From: Kangiella sp.
GTDB lineage: Bacteria > Pseudomonadota > Gammaproteobacteria > Enterobacterales > Kangiellaceae
Length of the DNA: 64,000 nt
Assembly: GCA_028284185.1 (NCBI GenBank)
Contig: JANQSG010000017.1
Coordinates: 124,001 to 188,000, forward strand
Direction of reading: 5' to 3'
The notes under the pieces are model-generated. The model did not search any database, was not told the origin of the DNA, and saw only the letters and a list, made by a program, of their open reading frames with translations. The translations under genes were made by a program, and so were the position numbers. This document shows, one piece after another, positions 16,017-26,185 of the stretch; within the stretch, counting starts at the first letter, position 1, and every line of letters begins with the position of its first letter.

Positions 16017-18185
16017 CTATTTATGCTGAATTAACCAGCAGCGATGGTGATTGCGGCTTTTCTGAAAATCAATTGGCAAAGTTCTTGCTGTGATTTCCTG
16101 AACGTGGTATTTCGCAAGTAATTGTTCTGATAGTACAAATTTTTTATAGTTATTAGAGAAATAGAGCTTACCATCTGCTCTTAGCAACTTCATACTGTTA
16201 TTGATTAATTCAAACTGATCACTTTGTACCTCAAAATTCTGCTGCATACGCTTGGAATTTGAAAAAGTTGGTGGGTCTACAAAGATCAAGTCAAATTGTT
16301 TATCAGTATCTGCTTGGGCTAACCATTGCAAGCAATCCGCCTGAATAAAATTATGGCCATAAATAGCTATATCATTAGCGCCAAAGTTCTTTATGGCCCA
16401 ATTGATATAGGTCTTAGACATATCAACCGTAGTGGTTTTAGCACCAGCCTTAGCAGCATAGACACTGACAGAGCCAGTATAAGAAAACAAATTCAGGAAA
16501 TCCTTACCCTTTGCTTCCGCCATAATCATCTTGCGAGTTTTACGATGATCTAAAAACAAGCCGGTATCCAAATAACGCTCAAGATTAACGTAAAAGCTTA
16601 AACCCTGCTCGTTAACCAGCTTAAAATCCGCGTTTTCAGACTGCTGAGTATACTGTTGTTTACCTTTTTGTCTTTGACGCTGCTTAATATGGACTTTGGC
16701 TTCGGCTATTTTTAACCAACCTGCAGCCACTCTTTGTATTTCCATTAAGCGCTTTTGCGCCACTTTGTCAGGAACTGATTTTGGTGCTAAATACTCCTGT
16801 ATATGAATTTCATCTTCATAAACATCTATTGCTGCTGAGTATTCGGGTAAATCCGCATCATAAAGACGATAGCAACTGACATTATTTTGTTTTAAATAAG
16901 ATTTAAACCGCTGAGCATTTTTTTGCAGGCGATTTTTAAGCATCAAAGCACCATCCGATAAGCCTTTTTGCCAATTAGGATTCCATTGTTCAGGGTTAAA
17001 TGGCTCATAAAAATTATTGGCCTGAACATCAAACAAATAAAGCTGACAATCTAAAGCACCATTTTTCAGTTTATATTGTTTATGCGAGCGAATCCCCATA
17101 GCTTTAGCATAGCCAGTTTCGATAGTAATCATCGCCATTTGCCAGTGCTCAAAACCATTTTTAATATAGCGACCTAAATGCCGATAAAGTTCAGTAATAG
17201 TGGCTTCATCACCAATGCGCTCACCATAAGGTGGGTTGGTTACAACCAACCCTGTTTGCGCTAAAGTTAATGCTTTAGGCGACCGAATGTCCTGATTTTC
17301 TAATTGAATAATTTCTGCAAAACCAGCTCTTTCAATATTCTCTTTTGCCAACAACAGGCTCTTACGGTGCAGATCCGAGCCAATAAATTGATTCTTAAAG
17401 TTTAACTTTTGCTTATTATGCTGACGCCTTGCTTTGGCCAAAATGGTTTGCCATAACTCTTCATTATGCTGTTTCCACTGATGAAAACCAAAATAAGGAT
17501 TAAGCAAACCTGGTGCCATATCGCTAGCCATCATGGCGGCTTCAATCAAGATTGTGCCAGTGCCGCACATGGGATCATGAAAAGCAGCACCTTTTGCGGC
17601 AAACTCAGGCCAATTAGCCCGTATCAACATAGCAGCAGCCAGATTCTCTTTAATTGGTGCTCGCCCCTTAGAATCGCGATAACCTCTTTGATTTAAGCTA
17701 TGGCCTGATAGGTCCAAACCAATTTTTAGTTGAGTGCCATTGACCAGGGTATGAATTCGATAATCAGGATTATCTTTGTCAATGGAAGGTCTTTGCTCGT
17801 AACGCTCATGAAAATAATCGACGATAGCATCTTTTACCTTTAAAGCAGCAAAACCTGAATGTTTAATAAAATTATTTTTACGAGTAACACAATCCACCAC
17901 AAAACTGTGCTTTAAATCAAAATGCCAGCCCCATTCGATACGATTTACTTTTTCATAAAGATCATCAACCGACTCAACTCGATCATGTAGCAAACACAGA
18001 TAAATACGATTGGCCAAACGTGAATGTAAACATGCCTTATAAGCCAGCTCAAGATCGCCTGCAAATTCAATATGAGTTGGATGTTCTTTTAAGTTATCCG
18101 CACCCAAACTGCTCAATTCTTCAATCAATAAAGATTCCAGACCAATTGGACAGGAAGCGTAAAACTGCAACATCTGTGTGCTCAT
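16017..18185 (-). CDS. rlmL: 23S rRNA m2G2445/m7G2069 methyltransferase RlmKL
   Basis: A two-domain enzyme that methylates two guanines in helix 74 of 23S rRNA. The N-terminal half has THUMP and an N2-methyltransferase domain (DPMCGTGTILIEAAM, NPPYGERIGDE). The C-terminal half has RQKGKQQY, YLDTGLFLDHR, NLFSYTGSVSVYAAKAG and the DPPTFSNSKRM motif. The length, 722 residues, is typical. I use the ATG at 18185: it overlaps the pyrD stop as TAATG, a translational-coupling arrangement, and the TTG two codons upstream is unlikely. Confidence 0.97.
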   Translation of the reverse strand: MSTQMLQFYASCPIGLESLLIEELSSLGADNLKEHPTHIEFAGDLELAYKACLHSRLANRIYLCLLHDRVESVDDLYEKVNRIEWGWHFDLKHSFVVDCVTRKNNFIKHSGFAALKVKDAIVDYFHERYEQRPSIDKDNPDYRIHTLVNGTQLKIGLDLSGHSLNQRGYRDSKGRAPIKENLAAAMLIRANWPEFAAKGAAFHDPMCGTGTILIEAAMMASDMAPGLLNPYFGFHQWKQHNEELWQTILAKARRQHNKQKLNFKNQFIGSDLHRKSLLLAKENIERAGFAEIIQLENQDIRSPKALTLAQTGLVVTNPPYGERIGDEATITELYRHLGRYIKNGFEHWQMAMITIETGYAKAMGIRSHKQYKLKNGALDCQLYLFDVQANNFYEPFNPEQWNPNWQKGLSDGALMLKNRLQKNAQRFKSYLKQNNVSCYRLYDADLPEYSAAIDVYEDEIHIQEYLAPKSVPDKVAQKRLMEIQRVAAGWLKIAEAKVHIKQRQRQKGKQQYTQQSENADFKLVNEQGLSFYVNLERYLDTGLFLDHRKTRKMIMAEAKGKDFLNLFSYTGSVSVYAAKAGAKTTTVDMSKTYINWAIKNFGANDIAIYGHNFIQADCLQWLAQADTDKQFDLIFVDPPTFSNSKRMQQNFEVQSDQFELINNSMKLLRADGKLYFSNNYKKFVLSEQLLAKYHVQEITARTLPIDFQKSRNHHRCWLIQHK

Positions 18186-19216
18186 TAGCAAGCTTCTTTT
18201 AGGGCTTTGGCCACTTGATAAATCAATTTTGGTCCATGATAAACAAAACCTGAATAAATTTGGACTAAGGCTGCACCAGCATCAATTTTATCTTTTGCCG
18301 ACTGAGTATCAGTAATTCCGCCAACGCCTATAACTGGAATTTGATTGTCCATAGCTTGCACTAACTGTTGAATCACTTGAGTGGATTTATCCGCTAATGG
18401 TTTGCCACTTAAGCCACCCTGCTCATCGGCAAACTTCATATCTTCAACTTTCGAGCGATCAAAAGTAGTATTGGTGGCAATAATCGCATCCAGCTCAAAC
18501 TGCTTAAAGGTTTTACCTAAATCTTCAATATCATTGGCATCCAGATCCGGTGCAATTTTAATGGCTAAGGGCTTATAAACTTGATGTTCTTGATGCAAAG
18601 ATTGTTGCTTTTTCTTAAGGTGCTCTAATAACACTTTAAGGTTTTCGCCAAACTGTAAATCACGCAAACCGGGGGTATTGGGCGAGGAAATATTCACCAC
18701 CATATAATCAGCTCGATTATAAATTCTTTCCATACCAATCAAATAATCATTTACGGCTTTTTCAACAGGTGTATCGAAATTCTTACCGATATTAATACCC
18801 AAAATACCTTTGTTTTTTCGCCCGAAATCAATATTGCTAACATTTTCCAAAAGTTTATCGACACCATCATTATTAAATCCCATACGATTAATAATGGCTT
18901 CTGCTTGCTTGATTCTGAATAAACGTGGCTTTGGGTTACCCTCTTGCGCTCTTGGCGTCACAGTGCCCACTTCGATAAAACCAAAGCCGAGCTGACTCAA
19001 GGCATCCACATATTCACCGTTTTTATCAAGGCCCGCAGCTAGTCCCACTCTATTAGGAAACTCAATTCCCATAACTTCAACCGGATCCTGAACCTGAGGC
19101 TTGGCCATTAAATCGGATAATTTAAGCTTATGCAGGGTATTAAGACTGTTTAACGACAGGTGATGCGAAGTTTCACCATCCATTAAAAATAAAATCGAGC
19201 GCAATAAAGAGTACAT
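18185..19216 (-). CDS. pyrD: Dihydroorotate dehydrogenase, class 2 (quinone)
   Basis: PyrD oxidises dihydroorotate to orotate with quinone at the inner membrane. The protein is 343 residues from the ATG at 19216, chosen because MYSLLRSILF aligns with the class 2 N-terminal membrane helix; the ATG five codons upstream adds nothing recognisable. Motifs include GLAAGLDKNGE, NRMGFNN, GINIGKN, NISSPNTPGLR (with the class 2 catalytic Ser), ATNTT and VGGI. Its stop overlaps the rlmL start. Upstream it is separated from topA by a terminator. Confidence 0.97.
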   Translation of the reverse strand: MYSLLRSILFLMDGETSHHLSLNSLNTLHKLKLSDLMAKPQVQDPVEVMGIEFPNRVGLAAGLDKNGEYVDALSQLGFGFIEVGTVTPRAQEGNPKPRLFRIKQAEAIINRMGFNNDGVDKLLENVSNIDFGRKNKGILGINIGKNFDTPVEKAVNDYLIGMERIYNRADYMVVNISSPNTPGLRDLQFGENLKVLLEHLKKKQQSLHQEHQVYKPLAIKIAPDLDANDIEDLGKTFKQFELDAIIATNTTFDRSKVEDMKFADEQGGLSGKPLADKSTQVIQQLVQAMDNQIPVIGVGGITDTQSAKDKIDAGAALVQIYSGFVYHGPKLIYQVAKALKEAC

Positions 19217-19238
19217 GAAATTCCCAATCAATCAGCCA

Positions 19239-19265
19239 TAAAAAAGGCCAGCGTTAATGCTGGCC
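19239..19265 (-). terminator. Terminator of topA
   Basis: GGCCAGC / GCTGGCC arms (19246-19252, 19259-19265), 6-base loop, then T6 on the minus strand. It lies 28 bases after the topA stop and 23 bases before the pyrD ATG. Confidence 0.85.
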
Positions 19266-19292
19266 CTATTCTACTTGTTTTTCACTTCCTAC

Positions 19293-21953
19293 TCACTTCT
19301 TTTTCTGCAAGGTTTTCTTAACTGGGGTTGCTTCAACCCACTTGCCATTCTCATAAAAAGCTGTCCAACCAGTCGCTTTATCTTCATCAGTCATGCTGGC
19401 AACGTATTGCTGCTGAGTCTTGCGACTGTATTTGACAAAAGTTCGATAGCCTTCCGGATCTTTAACTGGAGCCTCAGTTAAAAACTTATACTTTGGATCC
19501 AGCTGCTCCCTTACTGGGATCAATTCATCCACTGCTGGTGCGCGGGTTTCTCGGTTACGCGGAAACTTACTGGCGGCCAGAAAAATACCGGCAGCACCAT
19601 CACGCAATACATAATGATCATCCACTTTCTTACAAATCAAGTTAGGCATGGGAATCGGATCAGCCTTTGGTGGCGCAGGCTGGCCATTAGCCAAGAGTTT
19701 ACGCGTATTCTTACATTCTGCATTCATACAACCAAAATACTTGCCAAAACGGCCAGTTTTTAGCTGCATTTCATCGCCACACTTATCACACTCAAGGGTT
19801 GGCCCATCGTAGCCTTTGATCTTGTATTCGCCTTTTTCCACCTCATAGCCAGCACAATCGGGATTATTACCGCAAATGTAAAGCTTGGTATTTTCATCCA
19901 GTAAATAATCTTCCATCGCCGATTCACAAATCTTGCAGCGCTTGATATCAACCAGATGTAGCGCTTCTTCTTCCTCATTGGCCGCCACAAAATCATCACC
20001 AGGCATTAAATTTTTAGTGTTTTTGCAACGTTCTTTTGGTGGCAAGGAATAGCCCATACAACCTAAGAAAACACCTGTGCCGGCGTTCCGAATGGCAAAA
20101 TGATGTTCATTACACAAATCGCAAGTTAAATTGGTTTCCACCGCTTGATTGCGGCGCATACCACCCTTTTCTTCGTCCTCATCAGCTTGTTTAAGCTTTT
20201 GCGAAAAAGTCTCGTAAAACTCGTCCAGTGTTATTTTCCAATTCTTTTCACCATTGGCAATCTTGTCTAAACGCTCTTCCATGGTCGCAGTAAAAGAGTA
20301 ATCCAACAAATCATTAAAACTCTCCACCAAGCGATCAGTAACAATTTCCCCCATCTTTTGTGCATGAAAACGTTTTTTCTCCAATTTGACGTAACCACGA
20401 TCCTGGATGGTGGAAATAATCGAAGCATAGGTTGAAGGACGGCCAATACCTCGTTTTTCCAGTTCTTTAACCAATGCTGCTTCCGAGTAACGCGCTGGTG
20501 GCTTGGTAAAATGCTGCTTCGGATCTAATGACTTAAGCTTTAAGACTTCACCTTCGGTAACACTCGGTAATTCTTCATCATCTTTTGAACGCCTTTGCAT
20601 TGGTAAAACTTTAGTCCAACCATCAAAGCGCATGACACGACCTTTGGCTTTTAATTGATAATCACCAGCTTCAACTAGTAAATTGGTCACATCAAACTCA
20701 GCTGGCAACATCTGGCAAGCCACAAATTGACGCCAGATTAATTCATAAAGACGTTCCGCATCTTTTTCCATACTGGCTAAATGAGAAACTTTTTTGGTCA
20801 CATCCGAAGGCCGGATTGCTTCGTGAGCTTCTTGCGCGCCTTCTTTGCTGGAATAACTCATGGCTTCTTTCGGCAAATAATTATTACCATATTTATCCGT
20901 AATATAATCGCGACATTCAGCAACTGCATCGGCACTCAAATTAGTGGAATCGGTACGCATATAGGTAATATAGCCAGCTTCATAAAGACGCTGTGCCATC
21001 ATCATGGTCTTTTTCACACCAAAACCTAAACGGGTACTGGCCGCTTGCTGCAAAGTAGAAGTAATAAAAGGTTTAGGTGCTTTAGATTTTTGCGGCTTAC
21101 TTTCAATCGAAGCCACCTTAAACTGAGCTTGATTTAAAGCATCTACCGCAACCTGAGTTTCCGTTTCATTGGTCGGCTTAAAGTTTTTACCCTTAAATTT
21201 ATTTACTAAAAGGCGTAAATCGTCACCAGCCTGCGAATTGGTATTGGCATGTAAATCCCAGTATTCATCGGGAATAAAAGCCCTGATCTCACGTTCACGT
21301 TCAACCAATAAACGCACAGCCACTGACTGTACTCGCCCGGCAGACAAACCACGAGAGATTTTGCGCCATAATAAAGGCGAAACCATAAAGCCAACCACTC
21401 GATCCAGAAAGCGCCGAGTCTGTTGCGCATTAACATAATGCATATCCAGTTCACTTGGCTCGGAGAAAGCTTCCTGAATGGCTTTTTTGGTAATTTCGTT
21501 AAATACCACTCGACGGAAGCGAGAATCATCACCGCCCAGCAATTCCTTAAGATGCCAGGCAATGGCTTCCCCTTCTCTATCCAAATCCGTTGCTAGATAA
21601 ATGGTATCGGCTTTTGCCGCCAGCTTCTTTAATTCATTAAGGACTTTTTCTTTACCTGGCAAGACTTCATAATGTGCATCCCAGTCCTTTTCAGGATTAA
21701 TTCCCATACGCTCAAACAAAGCTTTTTTCTCACGCAAGGCCTTTTGACGCGTTTTTTCTGCCGGCGCAAGTTTACGAGTTGCCGCGGCTTTAGCGGCTCT
21801 TTCTTTAGCACTTATCGGTTCTTTTTTATTGGCACCAGTGGGCAGATCACGGATATGACCCACACTGGATTTAACCACAAAATCTTTGCCTAAATATTTA
21901 TTAATAGTTTTCGCCTTGGCTGGCGACTCCACAATTACTAACGATTTTGCCAC
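19293..21953 (-). CDS. topA: DNA topoisomerase I
   Basis: Type IA topoisomerase that relaxes negative supercoils. The 886-residue protein starts with GTG at 21953 and has the TOPRIM domain ([25 protein letters not shown]), the active-site Tyr in YMRTDST and the GYISYMRT-equivalent surrounding region. A Lys/Glu-rich insertion follows the TOPRIM start at about residues 44-90. The C-terminus carries three zinc-finger modules with paired Cys (CDLCNEHH..., CKICESAM..., CDKCGDEM...), then a basic tail ending in a Lys run. It is a full-length orthologue. Confidence 0.97.
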   Translation of the reverse strand: MAKSLVIVESPAKAKTINKYLGKDFVVKSSVGHIRDLPTGANKKEPISAKERAAKAAATRKLAPAEKTRQKALREKKALFERMGINPEKDWDAHYEVLPGKEKVLNELKKLAAKADTIYLATDLDREGEAIAWHLKELLGGDDSRFRRVVFNEITKKAIQEAFSEPSELDMHYVNAQQTRRFLDRVVGFMVSPLLWRKISRGLSAGRVQSVAVRLLVEREREIRAFIPDEYWDLHANTNSQAGDDLRLLVNKFKGKNFKPTNETETQVAVDALNQAQFKVASIESKPQKSKAPKPFITSTLQQAASTRLGFGVKKTMMMAQRLYEAGYITYMRTDSTNLSADAVAECRDYITDKYGNNYLPKEAMSYSSKEGAQEAHEAIRPSDVTKKVSHLASMEKDAERLYELIWRQFVACQMLPAEFDVTNLLVEAGDYQLKAKGRVMRFDGWTKVLPMQRRSKDDEELPSVTEGEVLKLKSLDPKQHFTKPPARYSEAALVKELEKRGIGRPSTYASIISTIQDRGYVKLEKKRFHAQKMGEIVTDRLVESFNDLLDYSFTATMEERLDKIANGEKNWKITLDEFYETFSQKLKQADEDEEKGGMRRNQAVETNLTCDLCNEHHFAIRNAGTGVFLGCMGYSLPPKERCKNTKNLMPGDDFVAANEEEEALHLVDIKRCKICESAMEDYLLDENTKLYICGNNPDCAGYEVEKGEYKIKGYDGPTLECDKCGDEMQLKTGRFGKYFGCMNAECKNTRKLLANGQPAPPKADPIPMPNLICKKVDDHYVLRDGAAGIFLAASKFPRNRETRAPAVDELIPVREQLDPKYKFLTEAPVKDPEGYRTFVKYSRKTQQQYVASMTDEDKATGWTAFYENGKWVEATPVKKTLQKKK

Positions 21954-22019
21954 GAGTTTCCCATATTAATTATGTGAATAAGCTACTGTCTTTAAAGTAC
22001 ATTATTTTAATTCCAATCT

Positions 22020-22053
22020 AAAAAAACAGAGCTAAGCATGGCTAAAACTCTGT
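22020..22053 (-). terminator. Probable terminator of the ybbA-ybbP operon
   Basis: ACAGAG / CTCTGT arms (22048-22053 and 22026-22031) with a 16-base interior and T7 on the minus strand. It lies between the ybbP stop and the topA start. The stem is short, so the call is moderate. The rest of the 248-base gap is AT-rich and holds another hairpin at 22080-22105 and a GTGAC-CA-GTCAC palindrome at 22158-22169. Confidence 0.5.
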
Positions 22054-22201
22054 CTCTCCTTTTTTTATTAATAACAATCAAAGCTAGTGGCTGTCTAGCT
22101 TTTTTGTGATTTTTTTGCAAATAAACAAGTCAATGACAGAGCTGACCATATAAAATAGTGACCAGTCACAGATTAAAAATAGTTATAAAACCGAACTAAA
22201 A

Positions 22202-24694
22202 TCAGGCTTGCCTTAATACCTGACTGGCGGGTTGCTTGAGAAGATTATGAACCCCAAACCAACCCACCGCAGCAATAAATAAAGCAGCAGCTATGGGCAC
22301 TATTAACCAATACAGTGGATGCAGCTTAGCACCCAACTCCAAAACATTAATATAAACTGTTGAAACTAAAATTTCGCTAGTCATAACTGCCAGCAGCCCG
22401 GCAAAGCTACCCAATAAGGCCAGCTCCGCAACCAGACTAGCACGAATAAAAGGACTTTGCGCACCCAGAGTTTTTAGCAAAGTTGCGGATAAAACCCGCT
22501 CATCCCGATTGGCTTGCAATACCGCATATAACACGGCTATACCCGCCAGTAGCACAAATAACATAATAAACTCTACCGCCAAAGTAACCTGATCCAGAAT
22601 CTTTTGTACCTGCGCCATGATTTTATCCAGCTCAATAATAGTCACCGTTGGCATTTGTTGTAAAATGTTGTTTAAAACCGGTTTTTGCCCGGCTTTAAGG
22701 TGAAAACTGGTGATATAACTTGCCGGAAAATCTTTCAACCCCTTAGGCTCAAAAATCACAAAGAAATTGGGCTGAAATGAATCCCACTGAATTTCACGCA
22801 CATTGGCAACCACCCCTTCAACCGTCAGGCCGCCAATATCAAAACCAATCTTATCGCCTAGCTTCAATTTCATCATTTCCTGAATTTCAGTAGAAATCGA
22901 TAGCTTAATAGCACCAGTTTCATCACCGTTTCTCTGCCACCAATCGCCCGCCACCAACTTATTGGCATTCGGCAACTGCTCCATCCAGGTTAAATTGAGT
23001 TCGCGCCGAAGCGCTCTTGCGCGTTGATATTCTTCTTTACTTAAATAGTCCGCAGCTGGCTTGTCGTTAAGCTCAGTAACCCTGCCGCGCACCATCGGAT
23101 AAATACCGCTGGTCTCAACTTGATTGTCATTAAGGATCTTATCTAAAGATTCAACTTCGTAGTTTTGCACATTAATCAAAAAATGATTGGGCGCATCGTC
23201 TGGCAGTTGATTTTTCCATTCGGCTAGTAATTCCGTTCGAATCAGAAAAGTTGACAGAATAATCATAAAGGCCAGACCAAAAGCCGTGATCTGACTAATG
23301 GTAAAAGCAGGATAACGCTTTAATTGACCCAAACCAAAACGCACCGACGTTGGACTGCGTTTTCCCAGCCAGATGCCAACTTTAAATATCAACCAGGCAA
23401 AAATTCTGATAATGATAAAAGCAACCAAAGAAACCAGCAACAAAATGGCCACCAGCATCCAGGAATCACTTTGCCACCACATCAACAGAGCCATAGCGCC
23501 TATCGCCAACAGATAAATAATCCAGCCAGAAACTGCACTTGGGATCAGTTCTTTACGCAATACTCTTAATGGCGGCACTTTGGCGATTTGGAAAAATGAA
23601 GGTAAAGCAAAGCCTAATAAAACTACCAAACCGGATAAAGCTGCAACCGCTACGGGCACCGGACTAATCGGCACCATAGGTTTAGGCAAATAATCAGCAA
23701 ACTGCCAGATAATAAATTGTTGAATCAGCAAACCCAGAATAACACCTAGCACCACCCCTATCAGCCCAATCAGTGCCAGTTGCCATAAATACAGTTGATG
23801 TACCTGTTTGATTTGCATACCCAGACAGCGATAAATCGCTGCATAATCAAAATGGCGACGACTATAACGGCCAGCGGCTACCGCAATCGCAACGCCAGCC
23901 AAAACCACAGAAACCAGACTGGCCAAGCGCAAAAATGATTCTGCTCGCTGCATGGAAGCCTGTAAGGCTGGCGTACCTTCTTTGCCGCCAGTAATGCGTT
24001 GTGTAGCATTTAATTGGGGTTTTAACCATTGAATATAACTTTCGCGCTCAGCCAACTCGCCTGCGATAAGCAAATTGTAATTGACTCGACTACCTGGCTG
24101 GATCACTTCTGCCGCAGCAACATCGGCAGCGTTAATCACAACTCCAGGTGCCACATTAAAGACTTCGCTGGCTTGGCCGGGGCCTGAAACAATAACTCCG
24201 GCAATAGTCAGCTCAACGGCACCAAACTCAACCCTATCACCAACTTGAGCAGATAATAGGTTCAGCACTCTGGGCTCTGCCCACAGAGTTCCAGCTTCAG
24301 GTTTTTCTTGAGTTTTAATGCCTACTGCAAAAGGTTTATCGGCAATTTCCAGTTCACCTTTAAGCGGATAATTTCCCTGTAAAGCACGCACTGATACTAA
24401 TTGAAATTTATCACCTTTAGATAAAACTGTGCTAAAGCCTTGCTGCAAACTGGATACTAAATTATTTTCTGAAGCCTGCTCTTGCCATTCTTGGGGTATA
24501 GCACGAGGCGAGCTAACCACATAATCTGCACCCAAAAATTCACTGGCTTGTTCGCCCATAGAACCCTGAATACGTTCGGTAATTACACCAATAGCCGTCA
24601 TCGCCGCTACTGCTATCATCAGTGCAAAAAATAAAACTTTAACTTCTCCTGCTCGCCAGTCGCGGCTGAAGGTCTTAAGAGCCATTTGTCGCAT
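22202..24694 (-). CDS. ybbP: YbbP-like ABC transporter permease (MacB/FtsX fold)
   Basis: A large integral-membrane permease of 830 residues. A single N-terminal membrane segment (residues about 18-40) precedes a periplasmic domain. A group of membrane segments follows at about 265-420 (with a further pair near 385-440), then a second periplasmic domain, and three more segments at the C-terminus (about 685-820). This is the duplicated FtsX arrangement of YbbP. With the ATPase YbbA encoded 2 bases upstream it forms a predicted exporter or lipoprotein/lipid extraction machine; the E. coli substrate is unknown. tesA lies on the other side of ybbA, as in E. coli (tesA-ybbA-ybbP). Confidence 0.88.
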   Translation of the reverse strand: MRQMALKTFSRDWRAGEVKVLFFALMIAVAAMTAIGVITERIQGSMGEQASEFLGADYVVSSPRAIPQEWQEQASENNLVSSLQQGFSTVLSKGDKFQLVSVRALQGNYPLKGELEIADKPFAVGIKTQEKPEAGTLWAEPRVLNLLSAQVGDRVEFGAVELTIAGVIVSGPGQASEVFNVAPGVVINAADVAAAEVIQPGSRVNYNLLIAGELAERESYIQWLKPQLNATQRITGGKEGTPALQASMQRAESFLRLASLVSVVLAGVAIAVAAGRYSRRHFDYAAIYRCLGMQIKQVHQLYLWQLALIGLIGVVLGVILGLLIQQFIIWQFADYLPKPMVPISPVPVAVAALSGLVVLLGFALPSFFQIAKVPPLRVLRKELIPSAVSGWIIYLLAIGAMALLMWWQSDSWMLVAILLLVSLVAFIIIRIFAWLIFKVGIWLGKRSPTSVRFGLGQLKRYPAFTISQITAFGLAFMIILSTFLIRTELLAEWKNQLPDDAPNHFLINVQNYEVESLDKILNDNQVETSGIYPMVRGRVTELNDKPAADYLSKEEYQRARALRRELNLTWMEQLPNANKLVAGDWWQRNGDETGAIKLSISTEIQEMMKLKLGDKIGFDIGGLTVEGVVANVREIQWDSFQPNFFVIFEPKGLKDFPASYITSFHLKAGQKPVLNNILQQMPTVTIIELDKIMAQVQKILDQVTLAVEFIMLFVLLAGIAVLYAVLQANRDERVLSATLLKTLGAQSPFIRASLVAELALLGSFAGLLAVMTSEILVSTVYINVLELGAKLHPLYWLIVPIAAALFIAAVGWFGVHNLLKQPASQVLRQA

Positions 24695-24696
24695 AA

Positions 24697-25440
24697 CTAA
24701 CCTACCTGCTCAACCAGGGCATCATGCGAAGCTACTTGTTTGGGTGGCGTTTTAGACGTTTCTATAGCTGTGTTTGAACTATCACTAACCAGCTTGCCCG
24801 CATCCAAACCAATTTGTCTTTGGCAACGATTGGCCAACTTTTGGTCATGAGTCACCAAAACCAAAGTGGTGCCAAACTGCCCATTCAGCTCAAATAACAA
24901 TTCAATGATCTTTTCGCCATTGACGCTGTCAAGATTTCCAGTCGGTTCATCTGCAAACAAGATTTTTGGTTCAGAAGCAAAAGCTCTAGCAATGGCAACC
25001 CGCTGTTGCTCACCGCCAGATAATTGATTCGGATAATGGCTTACCCGCTCACTTAAACCCACCTTTGTTAAAATATCCAAAGCCTTCTGACGCGGCTGCT
25101 TATCGCCCTTTAATTCAATCGGTAACATCACATTTTCCAGCGCCGTCAAGCCTGGTAATAAATGAAATGACTGAAAAACAAAACCCACATATTGAGCACG
25201 CACCGCTGCACGCTCATCTTCATTCATCTGATGAAATTGGTTTGCTGCAAGTTCAACTTCACCTTTACTGGGCAAGTCCAAACCCGCTAATAATGACAAT
25301 AAAGTGGATTTGCCAGAACCTGAAGCTCCAATAACGGCAACACTATCGCCTTCAGCAATAGTTAAGTTTATATCCGATAAGATGGTTAAATCCTGGTCTT
25401 GAGAGCTAACAGTTTTAGTTAAATTTTTAGTCTTGAGCAT
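24697..25440 (-). CDS. ybbA: YbbA-like ABC transporter ATP-binding protein
   Basis: The 247-residue ATPase of the LolD/MacB group has Walker A GASGSGKST, Q-loop FVFQSFHLLPG, signature LSGGEQQRVAIARA, Walker B ILFADEPTGNLD and the switch His in VTHD. A Ser/Thr-rich tail of about 25 residues is extra. It pairs with the YbbP-like permease. It is divergent from the AhpD-like gene across a 129-base gap with no strong signals. Confidence 0.9.
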   Translation of the reverse strand: MLKTKNLTKTVSSQDQDLTILSDINLTIAEGDSVAVIGASGSGKSTLLSLLAGLDLPSKGEVELAANQFHQMNEDERAAVRAQYVGFVFQSFHLLPGLTALENVMLPIELKGDKQPRQKALDILTKVGLSERVSHYPNQLSGGEQQRVAIARAFASEPKILFADEPTGNLDSVNGEKIIELLFELNGQFGTTLVLVTHDQKLANRCQRQIGLDAGKLVSDSSNTAIETSKTPPKQVASHDALVEQVG

Positions 25441-25569
25441 TTTAGGTGATTGCGATGATAAGCTGTTTTGTCTTAGGATAGCATTAATTGGGGTTTTTCA
25501 GCCAAATTTAAAGACCAGTAAATGTTACATTCCATTTCTATTTTGACAAATTTTAACTGAGCAGCATTT

Positions 25570-26175
25570 ATGAGTTGGATAAAAACCATTAGTTTTGATG
25601 ACGCCACAGGCAAACTGAAAAAACTTTATCAAAGAATCGTTGGGCCTAATGGTAATTTAGATAATATTCTTGAAATTCATAGTTTACGTCCTCATAGTTT
25701 AGAAGGTCATATGCAGCTCTATAAAAATGTTCTGCATCATAACAGCAATAGTTTTGATAAGTGGTTTCTTGAAACTATTGCTGTTTATGTGAGTCAGCTC
25801 AATCAGTGCGACTATTGTTATCAGCACCATTTTGCTGGGCTTTCACGGCTATTGGAGGATAAAAATCGAGTTGATGCGATCAAACAAGCGCTTCAATCTG
25901 AAAAGTTTGGGAGCACTTTTTCCGAGCAACAGGCCACCATATTGGACTACTGCAAAAAACTTACTTTGGCCGCAGCGACTATAACTAAAAGTGATATTGA
26001 GCAAATGAAAAATCTGGGGATTGACGATGGTGAAATTCTTGAAGTGAATCAAGTTGCCAGTTATTTTTCGTACGCCAATCGTACCGTGCTCGGGCTTGGT
26101 GTAACTACCAAAGGCGATATTTTAGGTTTATCACCAAATGACAATGATGACCCGGATAATTGGTCACACCAATAA
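25570..26175 (+). CDS. Carboxymuconolactone decarboxylase/AhpD-family protein
   Basis: A 201-residue all-helical protein of the peroxidase-related CMD/AhpD family. The redox motif is QCDYCYQHH (CxxC with a downstream His), which in AhpD supports alkylhydroperoxidase activity. The family usually acts on peroxides or as a disulfide reductase; the substrate here is unknown. It lies between ybbA and tesA, a place where E. coli has no gene, and its stop is only 10 bases before the tesA ATG, so it may be co-expressed with tesA. Confidence 0.8.
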   Translation: MSWIKTISFDDATGKLKKLYQRIVGPNGNLDNILEIHSLRPHSLEGHMQLYKNVLHHNSNSFDKWFLETIAVYVSQLNQCDYCYQHHFAGLSRLLEDKNRVDAIKQALQSEKFGSTFSEQQATILDYCKKLTLAAATITKSDIEQMKNLGIDDGEILEVNQVASYFSYANRTVLGLGVTTKGDILGLSPNDNDDPDNWSHQ

Positions 26176-26185
26176 ATTAATCTTT

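Noticed and set aside
15627-16034. Plus-strand Lys/Leu-rich frame overlapping the H1-like gene end
   Set aside because: Same repeat effect in another frame; it runs through the terminator.
26138-26185. Longer start for tesA inside the AhpD-like gene
   Set aside because: It would put 16 hydrophilic residues before the signal peptide.
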